DNA of 39,612 nucleotides from Deltaproteobacteria bacterium UBA796 (GCA_002296975.1 DBIS01000240.1:1-39612), one strand, 5' to 3'; positions 16,208 through 24,893 are shown, numbered from the stretch's first letter. The notes: generated by a model not told the origin, from the sequence alone. Made by a program: numbers and translations.

Positions 16208-18579
16208 CGCACCTCCAAAACATTCGGGTCAATGGGCCAAAGCCCTTCATCATCCAGCCACACCCGCACACCTGCGGGCACAACATACAAACGGAGCGGT
16301 CCGAGCCGGTCTTCGATCATCTCTGCGGCGATTCGCTCACGGGTGAGTCGCCGATACGGTGCACCATTGCGAGCAACAGAGCGAAACCACACATCGTAGC
16401 CGACCGCCTTGGCCCGGATACGATGTGAATCACCTTGAGCGCCTAGCACTTTCGCGACCGCCAAGCCGCGACTGCGCGGGATGAGGCCTGCCGAATAAGC
16501 CTCGGCTTGGTTTATCCGGGCCTTGCGTTCCTCGTCCGCACTGATAACGTCCAAAAATGAGGCCACAACAGGCGCCGGAACCCCAGCGCGTTTGAGGTGA
16601 ACCCCATCGATGGACACACCAAGCCCGGCGATGTCTGCCGCAGCCTGGGTGGCAGCGAGAACTTTGGCCTCGATCATGGCACGACCGTGGGTGAGCAAAG
16701 CGTCCTGATCAGCGTGCGCCACAACCTGAACCATCGCGGCTCGGGCCATGACCACCAAGGCCGCCTCGGCATCGGAGACGCCATAAGCATGGGCCTGGGC
16801 ATCGTTGACCCCGTACCGCAAAACGGCCGAAAGACTAATGATGGAGGGATCGCCAGTGAGCAACACCTGCTCACCCAAAACCAGATGTTTGGAGGCGCCG
16901 ACGTCAATCTGAGTAATGGTCTCAATCGGGGGGGGAAAATGAAATAAGAGCCCGGCACCTTGGGACTGTCGAACCGGTGCCCCAAAGCGCTCGACGATAC
17001 CCACATGGCCGATACCGACCACAGAAACACCACCGCCCAACCACAAGGCCAAAAGGACAACCCAGCGATGGCGATAAGCGAGCAGTTTGCTCACTGGCGC
17101 CTCTATCCGCCCATGTCCAGGTCTTGCACTCGCACCGGTGCCGCTTACAGCTGAGAGCACCGCGATGCCCCCACATAAGCCCAGCAAAAGGTTGGCCACC
17201 TCGGTGAGCAAGGCCGATAAACCATGACCGATCCATCCGAAAAATAAGGCCAAAGCCAAAATGATCAGCACCAACTGAAACACCGGGTGAGTGTCGCGGT
17301 CATCAGCAGCCTCGCCAGCCGCGCAGTAACGGTCCAAAGCGAGCACACCGATCAAGGCCAGGGAAAAACCCAGGGATGATGAGGGCTCCATACTGCCCGC
17401 AGCCTGTACCACCGACCACACAACCAAAGCGCCAAGCGCCGCGCCAAGCCAGCGGGTGAGGGATGTGAATCGGCCGTCCAAAAGCGAAGAGGCCGCCGCC
17501 GGCCCAAAACGAGCCAGCGAGCATAGACCCAATAAGGTCACGAGCGGGGCCACAGACCAGCCGCCAGACATCGCGCACACCGCACCGAGGTTCAATAAAA
17601 CCAAGCCGAGGCCGGCCCGAAATAAGCGACTGTTGCGTAATTCTACCGGGAGAAGAGCATCAAGTTCAGCCTCCGCTGAGTCGTGATCACCCCGCTGGGT
17701 CACCGCGTACAGCACCCCAACCCCGGCCAAAGCACCCCCGATCCATCCAATGGGAGCGAGCTGCTCCCCATACACAACCAAACCCAAGGTGGTCGCGAAC
17801 AACACCTCGCTCAAAGACAGCACCGCAGCCATACCCGCAGACACTTTTTTCATGCCGAGGTTCAGCAGATAAAAAGGAATATTGGTGCAAATGATGGCCA
17901 GCCCAAAAATCCAGACCAGAGAGGCAGGAGGCACGATAAAGCCGCCAAAGACCACGGCCACCACGGTCAACAACACAGCCGCCACGGTCCAAGCCACAAA
18001 GAGCGTGCCCAAAATAGGCGTCTCTTGTCGTCGGGTCATGCGGGTCAAAACGAGCACACCCGCGTAGCCAATAGCGGAGACGAAGGCTAAAAAGTCACCG
18101 AGTAAAAACCGCGAAGAGGCAAAGTGCGAGACCTGAAAAAGAGACACGCCCGAGAGCATCGCTACACCAAAAAGCGCGATTCCCGCACCGGTCACCGCTG
18201 CGGGGCCTGAGCGCTCTTTGAACAACCAAAACGCTAAAGGGAAAACCATAACGGGGGCGAGGTTGTGCAAAAATATGGTGTTGGCAACCGTGGTAAATGC
18301 GTAGCCTCCCACAAATGTGGAGGATGCAACCGCGAGGGCCAAACCCAGCCAAGCGCCCAGCTTTAAGGTGGTGGCATCGGGTTTGAGCGCTGCGGTGCCC
18401 CCCTCCCGAAGCATCGCGGTGATGGCAAAGACCACCGCGACGAAAATCGCCCGCCATGCCGCCACCCCAAGAATCGGTGCTGCGGCAGCGCGAGTGAACA
18501 CCGCCATCATCGAAAAGGCGAACATCGCCGCCAGAACAAGCAGCACTGGACGCGATGTAAGCGACCTTTCTGCTGGCAT
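16204..18579 (-). CDS. EamA/DMT transporter fused to an SPFH/band-7 (HflK-like) domain
   Basis: A 791-residue fusion. Residues 8-295 form a ten-helix EamA (drug/metabolite transporter) unit with two repeats (about 8-145 and 160-293). The second repeat has the typical FYLLNLGMKKVSAGMAAVLSLSEVLFA segment. Residues 318-480 add about five more membrane helices, then one more helix (506-525) leads into an SPFH domain (about 525-750) with IVERFGAPVRQSQGAGLLFHFPPP. The final part ends in basic and acidic segments. The frame is continuous. The start is fixed by AGGAGG (18593-18588) eight bases before the ATG. It is the first gene of an SPFH operon, coupled by ATGA to hflC. The large, multi-helix N terminus is unlike E. 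coli HflK (one helix). The transported substrate is unknown. Confidence 0.9.
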   Translation of the reverse strand: MPAERSLTSRPVLLVLAAMFAFSMMAVFTRAAAAPILGVAAWRAIFVAVVFAITAMLREGGTAALKPDATTLKLGAWLGLALAVASSTFVGGYAFTTVANTIFLHNLAPVMVFPLAFWLFKERSGPAAVTGAGIALFGVAMLSGVSLFQVSHFASSRFLLGDFLAFVSAIGYAGVLVLTRMTRRQETPILGTLFVAWTVAAVLLTVVAVVFGGFIVPPASLVWIFGLAIICTNIPFYLLNLGMKKVSAGMAAVLSLSEVLFATTLGLVVYGEQLAPIGWIGGALAGVGVLYAVTQRGDHDSAEAELDALLPVELRNSRLFRAGLGLVLLNLGAVCAMSGGWSVAPLVTLLGLCSLARFGPAAASSLLDGRFTSLTRWLGAALGALVVWSVVQAAGSMEPSSSLGFSLALIGVLALDRYCAAGEAADDRDTHPVFQLVLIILALALFFGWIGHGLSALLTEVANLLLGLCGGIAVLSAVSGTGASARPGHGRIEAPVSKLLAYRHRWVVLLALWLGGGVSVVGIGHVGIVERFGAPVRQSQGAGLLFHFPPPIETITQIDVGASKHLVLGEQVLLTGDPSIISLSAVLRYGVNDAQAHAYGVSDAEAALVVMARAAMVQVVAHADQDALLTHGRAMIEAKVLAATQAAADIAGLGVSIDGVHLKRAGVPAPVVASFLDVISADEERKARINQAEAYSAGLIPRSRGLAVAKVLGAQGDSHRIRAKAVGYDVWFRSVARNGAPYRRLTRERIAAEMIEDRLGPLRLYVVPAGVRVWLDDEGLWPIDPNVLEVR

Positions 18580-18587
18580 GGGTGCTA

Positions 18588-18624
18588 CCTCCTAAACCCT
18601 CGCGCGCGAGGCCCACACATTGTA
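18588..18624 (-). promoter_or_regulatory. Promoter-like TACAAT, 14-base palindrome and strong RBS before the SPFH operon
   Basis: Reading on the minus strand, a TACAAT hexamer (18624-18619) is followed by a perfect 14-base palindrome, CCTCGCGCGCGAGG (18611-18598), then the AGGAGG ribosome site (18593-18588). This fills the 48-base gap between the amidinotransferase-fold gene and the EamA-SPFH gene. The palindrome lies at or just after the likely transcription start, a usual place for a repressor operator, and could also fold as a 5' hairpin. No -35 box stands out because it would lie within the upstream coding region. Confidence 0.4.
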
Positions 18625-18627
18625 CAG

Positions 18628-19578
18628 CTATCGCGAGCACTCACGGCGAATGATGGCTGTCAAACACCCCAAAGCACCCGCCGCTTCAACGTAGGCATCT
18701 ACCTTTAGGGTGTGAACAGACACACCATCATCGCGAAATTGGGCGGCCAACTCGGGGCAGCCAGATGGCATCACCAAGCTGTCGGGGCCGAGTACGACCA
18801 CATTCATGGCCCTTTTTTGCCGGTTTTCATCACTCGGTGGCACCACCAGGCGTTCCAACTCCCGCTCACAGAGAAGACGGTCGAGGGCTGGAGACATCCG
18901 CTCCCCATCCACGATCATCCGGGTCTTGCTCAGCGGCACCATCACACCGAGCAAATGTTGCGCACCGGCTGGAACAGGAAGCGCAATCACCTCAACCCCC
19001 ATCTCGGACAGCTGGTGGGTCAACCAGGCCAAGCCCGCAGGATTGGTTCGGGCACCGGTACCCACAAGCAAGGTTGAGGCATCCAGCCACAGGGTGTCTG
19101 CACCTTCAAATGTGGCCGTGCCTGTGGGGCTGGCAATGATTGCAATTCCCAAGGCCGAGAGCGCTTGGGTGACAAAACGGGCCTCTGCTGCGCGCACCGG
19201 TGATGCTGGCCGAGCGACAATAGCCCCAGACGGCGTCATCAAGAACAAGTCGCGCATAAACAGATAATTTAACGGCGGTGGTGTCTTTGGCGAATGACGA
19301 TGAACCGTCACCCCCACCGACTCGAAAAACCGCTCCACGCCATCACACTGCTCAACCAGCGCCGCGAGGTCCGGCCAACTCAGCATCATGTGCGCGTTGG
19401 GCTCGCCACCTTTCCCAAAGTCTGCGCTCGGTGTGCTGATCAACACATCGGTCAAGGGCGACCACTCATTGTGCATGCCGACCGTGCGCCACAGCAAGCC
19501 GCTGGCCACATCGTTTTCATGGGACTCAGGCCGCTTATCCCAGAGCTTTCCACCAAATGTTGCGGGCGTATCCACCAT
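18628..19578 (-). CDS. Amidinotransferase-fold (DDAH / arginine-deiminase-like) hydrolase
   Basis: A 316-residue guanidine-group-modifying enzyme of the beta/alpha-propeller fold. The characteristic residues are present: FMRD at 107-110, EGAD at 158-161, the catalytic His208 (QHLLG) and the nucleophile Cys305 in ALGCLT. Dimethylargininase, arginine deiminase and peptidyl-arginine relatives share this set. The length (about 316) suggests a DDAH- or amidinotransferase-like enzyme rather than ArcA (about 410). Its substrate would be arginine or a methylated or other guanidino compound. It begins directly after the TAG of the upstream sulfatase homologue with no gap, so the two are one transcription unit. 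Confidence 0.87.
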   Translation of the reverse strand: MVDTPATFGGKLWDKRPESHENDVASGLLWRTVGMHNEWSPLTDVLISTPSADFGKGGEPNAHMMLSWPDLAALVEQCDGVERFFESVGVTVHRHSPKTPPPLNYLFMRDLFLMTPSGAIVARPASPVRAAEARFVTQALSALGIAIIASPTGTATFEGADTLWLDASTLLVGTGARTNPAGLAWLTHQLSEMGVEVIALPVPAGAQHLLGVMVPLSKTRMIVDGERMSPALDRLLCERELERLVVPPSDENRQKRAMNVVVLGPDSLVMPSGCPELAAQFRDDGVSVHTLKVDAYVEAAGALGCLTAIIRRECSR

Positions 19579-21240
19579 CTATTCTGGCTCCGAGGCCTTG
19601 AAATACCCCGATTTTTTCAGCTGAGCCTTGAAGGCAGGATCGTGCTTTAAAGCAACGGGGCTAGCCTTTTTAGCCGCCAAAGCCCGAAAGTCATCCCAAC
19701 GCCCTTGAAGCTCATCAACCACATCGGGGTATTCTCGAGCCAGATTTCGGGTTTGACCCGGATCGCTATCGAGGTTGAACAAACACTTAAAGGGCTCGCC
19801 GGGTGCGGGTGGAGGCAAGGGCCGCCCGGTCACACACATCAAAGGCTGCCGAAGCAAGGCCCAAGGTGGAGCGATCACAGCGCCGCGCATGACATCCCGT
19901 GGTGTCCAACTCACCCCACCCTCGATCAAGGTGGTGGTCCGAATGGTCGCTTTCGGCTGGGTAAACAGCGGAACCATGCTGGAACCATCAATCCCTGCTG
20001 GCGCCACCGCGCCCACCAATTCCAGCACCGTTGGGAGCAAGTCTACATGGCTCACCAAAGACGGAATGGCCGCTGCATTTCCGGCGAGACCTGGCACCCG
20101 AATCAGCAACGGCACCCGCACGACACCTTCGAAGTAGCTGTCTCCATGCAAAAATTCTTGATGCTCGCCCAAGGATTCACCGTGATCGGCCACCACAATC
20201 AAGATGGTCTTGTCCAAACGACCGGTGCGCTCGAGCACATCCAAGACCGCAGCGATATCGGCATCGAGCCGGCCCATGCTCTGTGCATAATATCCACGCC
20301 ACGCTGCCAAGCCCTCTGGACCTGACCGTCGGAGGGCATTTTGGAGCGCGTTGGGCCCCTGACTGACCCCGACACCTTGAGTTGCGGTGCCGCCAGATAC
20401 ACCTGGGCGCACCGCGTCTGAGGATGTTGGCGACAAATCATCCCCCCACAACGCCGCCCCGATGCCCGTGGGGTCTCCTCCAGGCTTCGGAGGGGCCACC
20501 ACAAAAGGAAAATGGGCCGTGCGGGTGTGGAACATCGCAAATATTCGCTGACTGGCCGGCGCAGACGCTATCCAAGACACCAATGGTGCTGCAGATAAGG
20601 CGGTCCCCGTTGGGCCTGAGCGTTGGCGCCCATCTGGCTGGTCTGAGGGGGCTTCAATGATTTCGAGGTGCTGAAATCCTTTGTCGAGACCGTACTCTGG
20701 GCGAAACCCGCTGGCCGCGTTGATGGTAAACCCAGCGGTACTGTACCCATAAAGGCCCAAAATCTCGGGCAGCGTAGAGACGTCGGAGACCAGGCCTTTG
20801 TCCCAACCCACAACCCCAGTCGAGCTACCAAAACGTCCGGTGAGGATGGCCGTCAAGCTGGCGAGGGTGAAATTGCTTGCCGAATAGGCGGCCCCAAAAT
20901 GGTAGCCCCCTTCGGCCACCCGACTCAGCGCAGGTGTGAGGCCTCGGTCTTGGTACACATCAACATGATCCCGCCGAACCGAACACATGGTGATCAACAC
21001 CACATCGCAATCCGGGCACAGCGCATCTTTACCCAACGAATCAGAGGCTTTTGGCGCCTCAGAAACCCATGTTCCGGCACCGCCCCGCACCAAAGGCCGT
21101 GACGATGGTGGTGGAGCCTGGTGAGCCTCGGCGCTTTTACTTGCAGTAGAGGGCGCTGATGGCACATCTGCGCTTGGGTTTTGACACCCAAAGATCGTGA
21201 CCAGAAAAATGGTAAAAACAGCTCGCATCTCAGCCAGCAT
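19579..21240 (-). CDS. Lipoprotein sulfatase-superfamily protein with altered metal and nucleophile sites
   Basis: A 553-residue sulfatase-fold protein with a lipobox (IFG-Cys19; an ATG at residue 5 may be the true start) and a low-complexity linker. At the first metal motif, where the superfamily has I-D-x-L-R, it reads ITMCSVRRD: Cys86 replaces the metal-binding Asp (codon TGT at 20985-20983, read directly). At the nucleophile site it reads FTLASLTAILTG, with Thr125 in place of Cys/Ser, Ala for Pro and no Arg. The DHGESLGEH motif and an HGDSYFEG segment remain, and the core (VPLLIRVPG, HVDLLPTVLELVG) is intact. It is either a metal-impaired pseudoenzyme or a changed chemistry. It lies directly before the amidinotransferase-fold gene and diverges from the gene at 21288 over 47 bases. 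Confidence 0.88.
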   Translation of the reverse strand: MLAEMRAVFTIFLVTIFGCQNPSADVPSAPSTASKSAEAHQAPPPSSRPLVRGGAGTWVSEAPKASDSLGKDALCPDCDVVLITMCSVRRDHVDVYQDRGLTPALSRVAEGGYHFGAAYSASNFTLASLTAILTGRFGSSTGVVGWDKGLVSDVSTLPEILGLYGYSTAGFTINAASGFRPEYGLDKGFQHLEIIEAPSDQPDGRQRSGPTGTALSAAPLVSWIASAPASQRIFAMFHTRTAHFPFVVAPPKPGGDPTGIGAALWGDDLSPTSSDAVRPGVSGGTATQGVGVSQGPNALQNALRRSGPEGLAAWRGYYAQSMGRLDADIAAVLDVLERTGRLDKTILIVVADHGESLGEHQEFLHGDSYFEGVVRVPLLIRVPGLAGNAAAIPSLVSHVDLLPTVLELVGAVAPAGIDGSSMVPLFTQPKATIRTTTLIEGGVSWTPRDVMRGAVIAPPWALLRQPLMCVTGRPLPPPAPGEPFKCLFNLDSDPGQTRNLAREYPDVVDELQGRWDDFRALAAKKASPVALKHDPAFKAQLKKSGYFKASEPE

Positions 21241-21287
21241 AGCGCGCAGCTATGGCTCAAGTCCCGCCCTTCGAGTAATAGGGGCCA

Positions 21288-22385
21288 ATGTTATTGCTTT
21301 CTCTCGCCATCTGGACCTTGACTCCGACCCTCGCAGCCTCCCCGGTCGAAGACTGCCGCGCCACGGCCAATACATGGATCGATGGGCTGATGTCCCACGG
21401 TTGCCCACCGCTCAGCCGCTACCGGAATGCTGCGATGGCCGCGTGTACAACCATCGATCCCGAGGGTTGGACCCGCGCGCGAAAGTCTGCGCGAAAAGCC
21501 TTGTTGCGCGAATGTGCCCCCACAATCGAGGGCTTCCCCGGCGCTATGGCCACTTTAGATGATGGACGCACCCTTTCTCATTGCAGCGAACTGTTGATGA
21601 TGATGCGGGAACACCCTCCTGAGGCCGAGATATTAACAAAGAGCACTGTGGGTCTCGATGGTATGACCGCCGCGGTCGGTGCAGCTTTATTTGCCTGCCT
21701 GGACCCAAAAAATATCGCAGTGTGCCGTTTGCCCGCCTCAACGCACACCCCAGCGGACATCATAAAAACTCGAATTACCGCCTGTGAGGCCATTGAAAAT
21801 CCGCCTTTTGACACCACAATGAAGTCTTTGGTCTGGCACAGCGGACTTCTCGCCGTAGACCCGAGCACTCAGCGAGGCTTACTCCAAAATATTTTGACCG
21901 AGCAAGCGCGGCTCAAAGCACAGCGGGAACAGGCGTTATTGGATTTTAAGGCGGCCCGTTCCGCTGAGCTTGACCGGGCCAAAAACATGGCCAACACTTG
22001 CATGATGATGCCCGGTGAAATGAATACGGTCGAAGAGACCGATGCTGCGACCGAGGCCTGCACCGAACTCCTAAAACTGTGGCGAGGAGAGGACCGTGGC
22101 CGAATAGAGCTTGAGGCATCCGGTAGGCTGGCGGAGCCCTACCTCACGCGCCTCAAAGGTAAAATTCTCAATGGCGACACCTACAATGTAGGGGATAAAT
22201 CCCGCATCATGAGTCGACCCGATGTGCTCAAGCTCCGGCGCATCAACTTGGTTGACCTCCAGTTCAAAGCGCTGATCGAGACGGATGTATCGGCCGCCGA
22301 GGCGTGGCTGACCTTACATCGCGATCAGATGGACCCACAATGGGTGGCCAACGCACTCGACCAGGTACTCGCCGCGAGCATGTAG
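21288..22385 (+). CDS. Secreted protein of unknown function, mainly helical
   Basis: A 365-residue protein with a clear Sec signal peptide (hydrophobic residues 1-14, likely cut after TLAA). I see no recognisable domain. The mature part is rich in Cys (about ten, at semi-regular spacing in segments such as DCRATAN, HGCPPLS, RECAPT, HCSELL, TACEAI), so disulfides in the periplasm are likely. A charged helical stretch (about residues 200-232, with LKAQREQALLDFKAARSAEL) may form a coiled coil. A GGGG ribosome site precedes the ATG. It stands alone, with the divergent sulfatase homologue upstream and a convergent double-FHA gene downstream. Confidence 0.8.
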   Translation: MLLLSLAIWTLTPTLAASPVEDCRATANTWIDGLMSHGCPPLSRYRNAAMAACTTIDPEGWTRARKSARKALLRECAPTIEGFPGAMATLDDGRTLSHCSELLMMMREHPPEAEILTKSTVGLDGMTAAVGAALFACLDPKNIAVCRLPASTHTPADIIKTRITACEAIENPPFDTTMKSLVWHSGLLAVDPSTQRGLLQNILTEQARLKAQREQALLDFKAARSAELDRAKNMANTCMMMPGEMNTVEETDAATEACTELLKLWRGEDRGRIELEASGRLAEPYLTRLKGKILNGDTYNVGDKSRIMSRPDVLKLRRINLVDLQFKALIETDVSAAEAWLTLHRDQMDPQWVANALDQVLAASM

Positions 22386-22408
22386 CCGGACGGTTTTAGC
22401 CGCCGCCA

Positions 22409-23140
22409 CTATCGATACTGAAACTCGCTTTTACCCACGGTGAAGGTGTCTCCCGTACTGAGGGTTTGGGCGGTGGCAACCTTGCTGCCGTTCACCGTCA
22501 GGCCAAAAAACATACCGCTCTCACGGCGCAGCTCATGGGCTTGGCCCGTCCACATCAATGTAGCAGCACCACCTAAACCACCGCCCTTGATCGCCAGGCC
22601 GCCCTTTCCGAAGCGCAAGCCCTCATCCCCGAGCGCAATCGCCTCGCCTGAGTCTACCGAGATCACGGTCGCTTCCGCTTGTGGCATGGCCCCGACCTCA
22701 GCATTTTGAAGCTGAACGCAGTCTAAAATGGTGGTGGCGTGGGCGTCTTCACCATCTTCAGCCGACACCTTTCTCATGAAGCCGGTCCGCTCATCAGCGG
22801 TGCTGTACACCTTCATCTCGCCCTCGGGGTCATCCACAGGGCGGGCCACTTTCTCTTCGAAGCTGAGCAAAAATTTACCGATTTGCAGGGTGTCACCGTG
22901 ATGAAGCGCCACAGAACTGACCGCTTTACCGTTGACCAAGGTGCCATTTTGGCTCTCTAAATCCACGACTGTATACCCATCGTCACCGCTGCGATCGACC
23001 CGAGCGTGATGACGGCTCACTGAGATATCTGGCAGAAGCAGGTCTGTGCCCTTTCCCCGACCGATGATCACCGAAGGCTGCAACAGGCGAAACACCTGTG
23101 GGCTACGGCCTTTTCTCTGAATCACAAGCATAAAGGCCAT
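22409..23140 (-). CDS. FHA-domain protein with a second, degenerate FHA-like module
   Basis: A 243-residue protein. Residues 5-95 are a canonical FHA domain: VIIGRGKGTDLLLPD, S-R-H-H (42-45), SQNGTLVNGK (63-72) and HGDTLQIGKFLLSF. After a linker of about 90 residues rich in acidic residues and Thr, a second module (about 170-243) repeats the ending pattern (LTVNGSKVATAQTLSTGDTFTVGK) but lacks the GR and S-x-x-H phosphothreonine-binding residues. It may therefore be structural only. The linker threonines, for example in AHATTILD, could be kinase targets. It diverges from the HEAT-repeat lipoprotein gene over 185 bases. Confidence 0.87.
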   Translation of the reverse strand: MAFMLVIQRKGRSPQVFRLLQPSVIIGRGKGTDLLLPDISVSRHHARVDRSGDDGYTVVDLESQNGTLVNGKAVSSVALHHGDTLQIGKFLLSFEEKVARPVDDPEGEMKVYSTADERTGFMRKVSAEDGEDAHATTILDCVQLQNAEVGAMPQAEATVISVDSGEAIALGDEGLRFGKGGLAIKGGGLGGAATLMWTGQAHELRRESGMFFGLTVNGSKVATAQTLSTGDTFTVGKSEFQYR

Positions 23141-23325
23141 CTCAGCAAATCTCCCCAGTCAACTAAGCTTATCCCGCCTTGTTGGTTTAGTGAATAATCG
23201 AAAGGAAGGAATCCGCCCCAACACATCGCTGTCTTCCATTCGAAACAAAAAAAAAGACAAGGAATGCTGAGGCGCAACCTCGGCGGGGGCGACACGATAA
23301 GCAGTTGACTCAAACCGGAGATCCC
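23141..23325. other. Longest intergenic gap: divergent promoter region
   Basis: This 185-base gap separates the divergent double-FHA and HEAT-repeat genes. It holds an A-tract (about 23246-23254), an imperfect hairpin (CTGAGG-CGCAA-CCTCGG, about 23267-23283), and a CCGGAG ribosome site at 23315-23320 before the ATG at 23326. I find no clear pair of -35 and -10 boxes. No short gene is convincing here. Confidence 0.4.
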
Positions 23326-24444
23326 ATGAAATTCTGGCTCCTTTTCAGCCTGATCGGCTGCGAGATGACCCCCAATTACGTCGACTCGAAAGACATCGAA
23401 CAAGCCTCCACCCGACAGGCTTGGCCCACGGTCTGCAAAGGGCTCGAGATGAGTGAGGAGCGGATTCGACGCTACGCCGCAGAAACCTTGTTGAAGCACA
23501 ATATGGCCGACGAAGATCGTGCGTGCATCTGTGAGCACATCCAAACCCCCGAAGGCGGCTACGACAGCGCCATCGCTGAGGGCCTGCAAGGCAGCGATAA
23601 TGAGACCGTGGCCGCTTGCTTCGGCAGCTTGGTCCAAAACCAGCAGTTGAACAAACGCCTCGAAGCCGTGATCGCCTTTGCCAGGCTGGCCGCACCCTCG
23701 GTCCGTCAAACCCTAGCAACGATCGCTTTGGCACCAGGAGACTTAGCGGTGCGTGTGCGAGCGACCGACAGCATCGGTGGCGACCCCAAGTACAAAGAGG
23801 CGCTCATGACCCTGTTGGACGCACCCGAAAAAGAGCTTCGCGCTGGCGCCGCCACAGGATTATCGGGCCATAAAGACAAAGCCATCGTGGCCAAACTGAT
23901 CGCTGTGGCAACAAAAGATCCTGAGGGCGAGGTCAGGGCCAAGGCCTTGGTTTCGGTCAAACGGTCGGGCGTCTCCCAAGCCCAAGCCATGGTCTGTACC
24001 GCCATGCTCGACGATGAATCACCCGCCGTAAGAGAAGCCGCGGTCCGAAGCTTCAAGGGCACACGCCGCGACAGTGCGGTGAAGTGTTTGCGCACCAAAG
24101 CCTTTAAAGAAGAGACCGACGCCACCGTTCGCGACGCCCTGCTGGCTGTGCTCAAATCCAGCCCCAACGACAACGCGGCCTTGGTGCTTTGCGACGCCAT
24201 CCCATTTTGGATGCGGACCTACGTCAAAGACGACATCCCCGACAAAATTCCCGGCACCATGATTGTAAAAACTCAAAATGACCGGGACTGGAAGCGCTCA
24301 TATGAATGTTTCCAACGGGCCTACAGCCGCTCATCTGGATATTCATGCTTTGCCAAAATGCATGTGGGCCTGTGGTTCCGTGAAGTTGGCGGTAAAAACT
24401 ATGTGCCCAGTTGCCCTGGGTACGAAAACACAGATGACAAATAG
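23326..24444 (+). CDS. HEAT-repeat lipoprotein
   Basis: A 372-residue protein. I use the ATG at 23326 (CCGGAG five bases upstream); upstream TTG codons give an unlikely leader. The N terminus is a very short lipoprotein signal with the lipobox at LIGC, leaving about 360 residues outside the inner membrane. The body is a run of HEAT/PBS-lyase-like helical repeats (for example VRVRATDSIGG, LRAGAATGLSGHKD, VRAKALVSVKRSG, VREAAVRSFKG, VRDALLAVLKS) over residues 90-275. After that comes a Cys-rich region with four cysteines (CDAIP, YECFQ, YSCFAK, PSCPGY). HEAT arrays bind proteins; the partner is unknown. A gene for a small conserved protein follows eight bases later. Confidence 0.85.
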   Translation: MKFWLLFSLIGCEMTPNYVDSKDIEQASTRQAWPTVCKGLEMSEERIRRYAAETLLKHNMADEDRACICEHIQTPEGGYDSAIAEGLQGSDNETVAACFGSLVQNQQLNKRLEAVIAFARLAAPSVRQTLATIALAPGDLAVRVRATDSIGGDPKYKEALMTLLDAPEKELRAGAATGLSGHKDKAIVAKLIAVATKDPEGEVRAKALVSVKRSGVSQAQAMVCTAMLDDESPAVREAAVRSFKGTRRDSAVKCLRTKAFKEETDATVRDALLAVLKSSPNDNAALVLCDAIPFWMRTYVKDDIPDKIPGTMIVKTQNDRDWKRSYECFQRAYSRSSGYSCFAKMHVGLWFREVGGKNYVPSCPGYENTDDK

Positions 24445-24452
24445 GACACACC

Positions 24453-24893
24453 ATGGCCTCACTTATCGACCTCGCTGAAGACCCAACCAAACGCCGCGCT
24501 ATCGTCGATGGTGCCGTCCTCTTGCTCAACAGCGAAGTGGCTGCCAAACGTGGATTTTCCGGCAAAGCGGTGAAGTTGGCCTTTCGCGCAGTGAAAAGTG
24601 TCAACCCTGGCATGATCCCCATGAGCATCGACGCGCTCCTCGACGATTTTTGCGCGCAAATGCAGCCATTTTGGGAGGCCGCTCAAAACTCAGTCCAAAC
24701 CACACGGGTGTACTTCAACGCCAACGGTGACGCCATCGCCAACGCCCTGTTGAGTATCACCGATGAGCGGGCCAAAAACAGCACACAACGGGTGCTCAGA
24801 GGCGCGTACTCCAAGCTTCGCGGGCAGGCAGTCAAGCACATCACCGCCTCCATGAGCGGACTCGCCGATTTGATCGAAAAACACGCATCCTGA
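24453..24893 (+). CDS. Small conserved helical protein (DUF6918-like)
   Basis: A 146-residue protein without signal peptide or membrane segment, predicted all-helical. The layout (an N-terminal DPTKR..IV segment, then VAAKRGFSGKAVKLAF, a VNPGMIP turn, LLDDF, a central LLSITDERAKN and a closing KHITASMSGLADLIEKHA) resembles the uncharacterised family I recall as DUF6918. That assignment is from memory and should be checked. No catalytic residues stand out. It lies eight bases after the HEAT lipoprotein gene and is probably in one transcript with it. Confidence 0.75.
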   Translation: MASLIDLAEDPTKRRAIVDGAVLLLNSEVAAKRGFSGKAVKLAFRAVKSVNPGMIPMSIDALLDDFCAQMQPFWEAAQNSVQTTRVYFNANGDAIANALLSITDERAKNSTQRVLRGAYSKLRGQAVKHITASMSGLADLIEKHAS

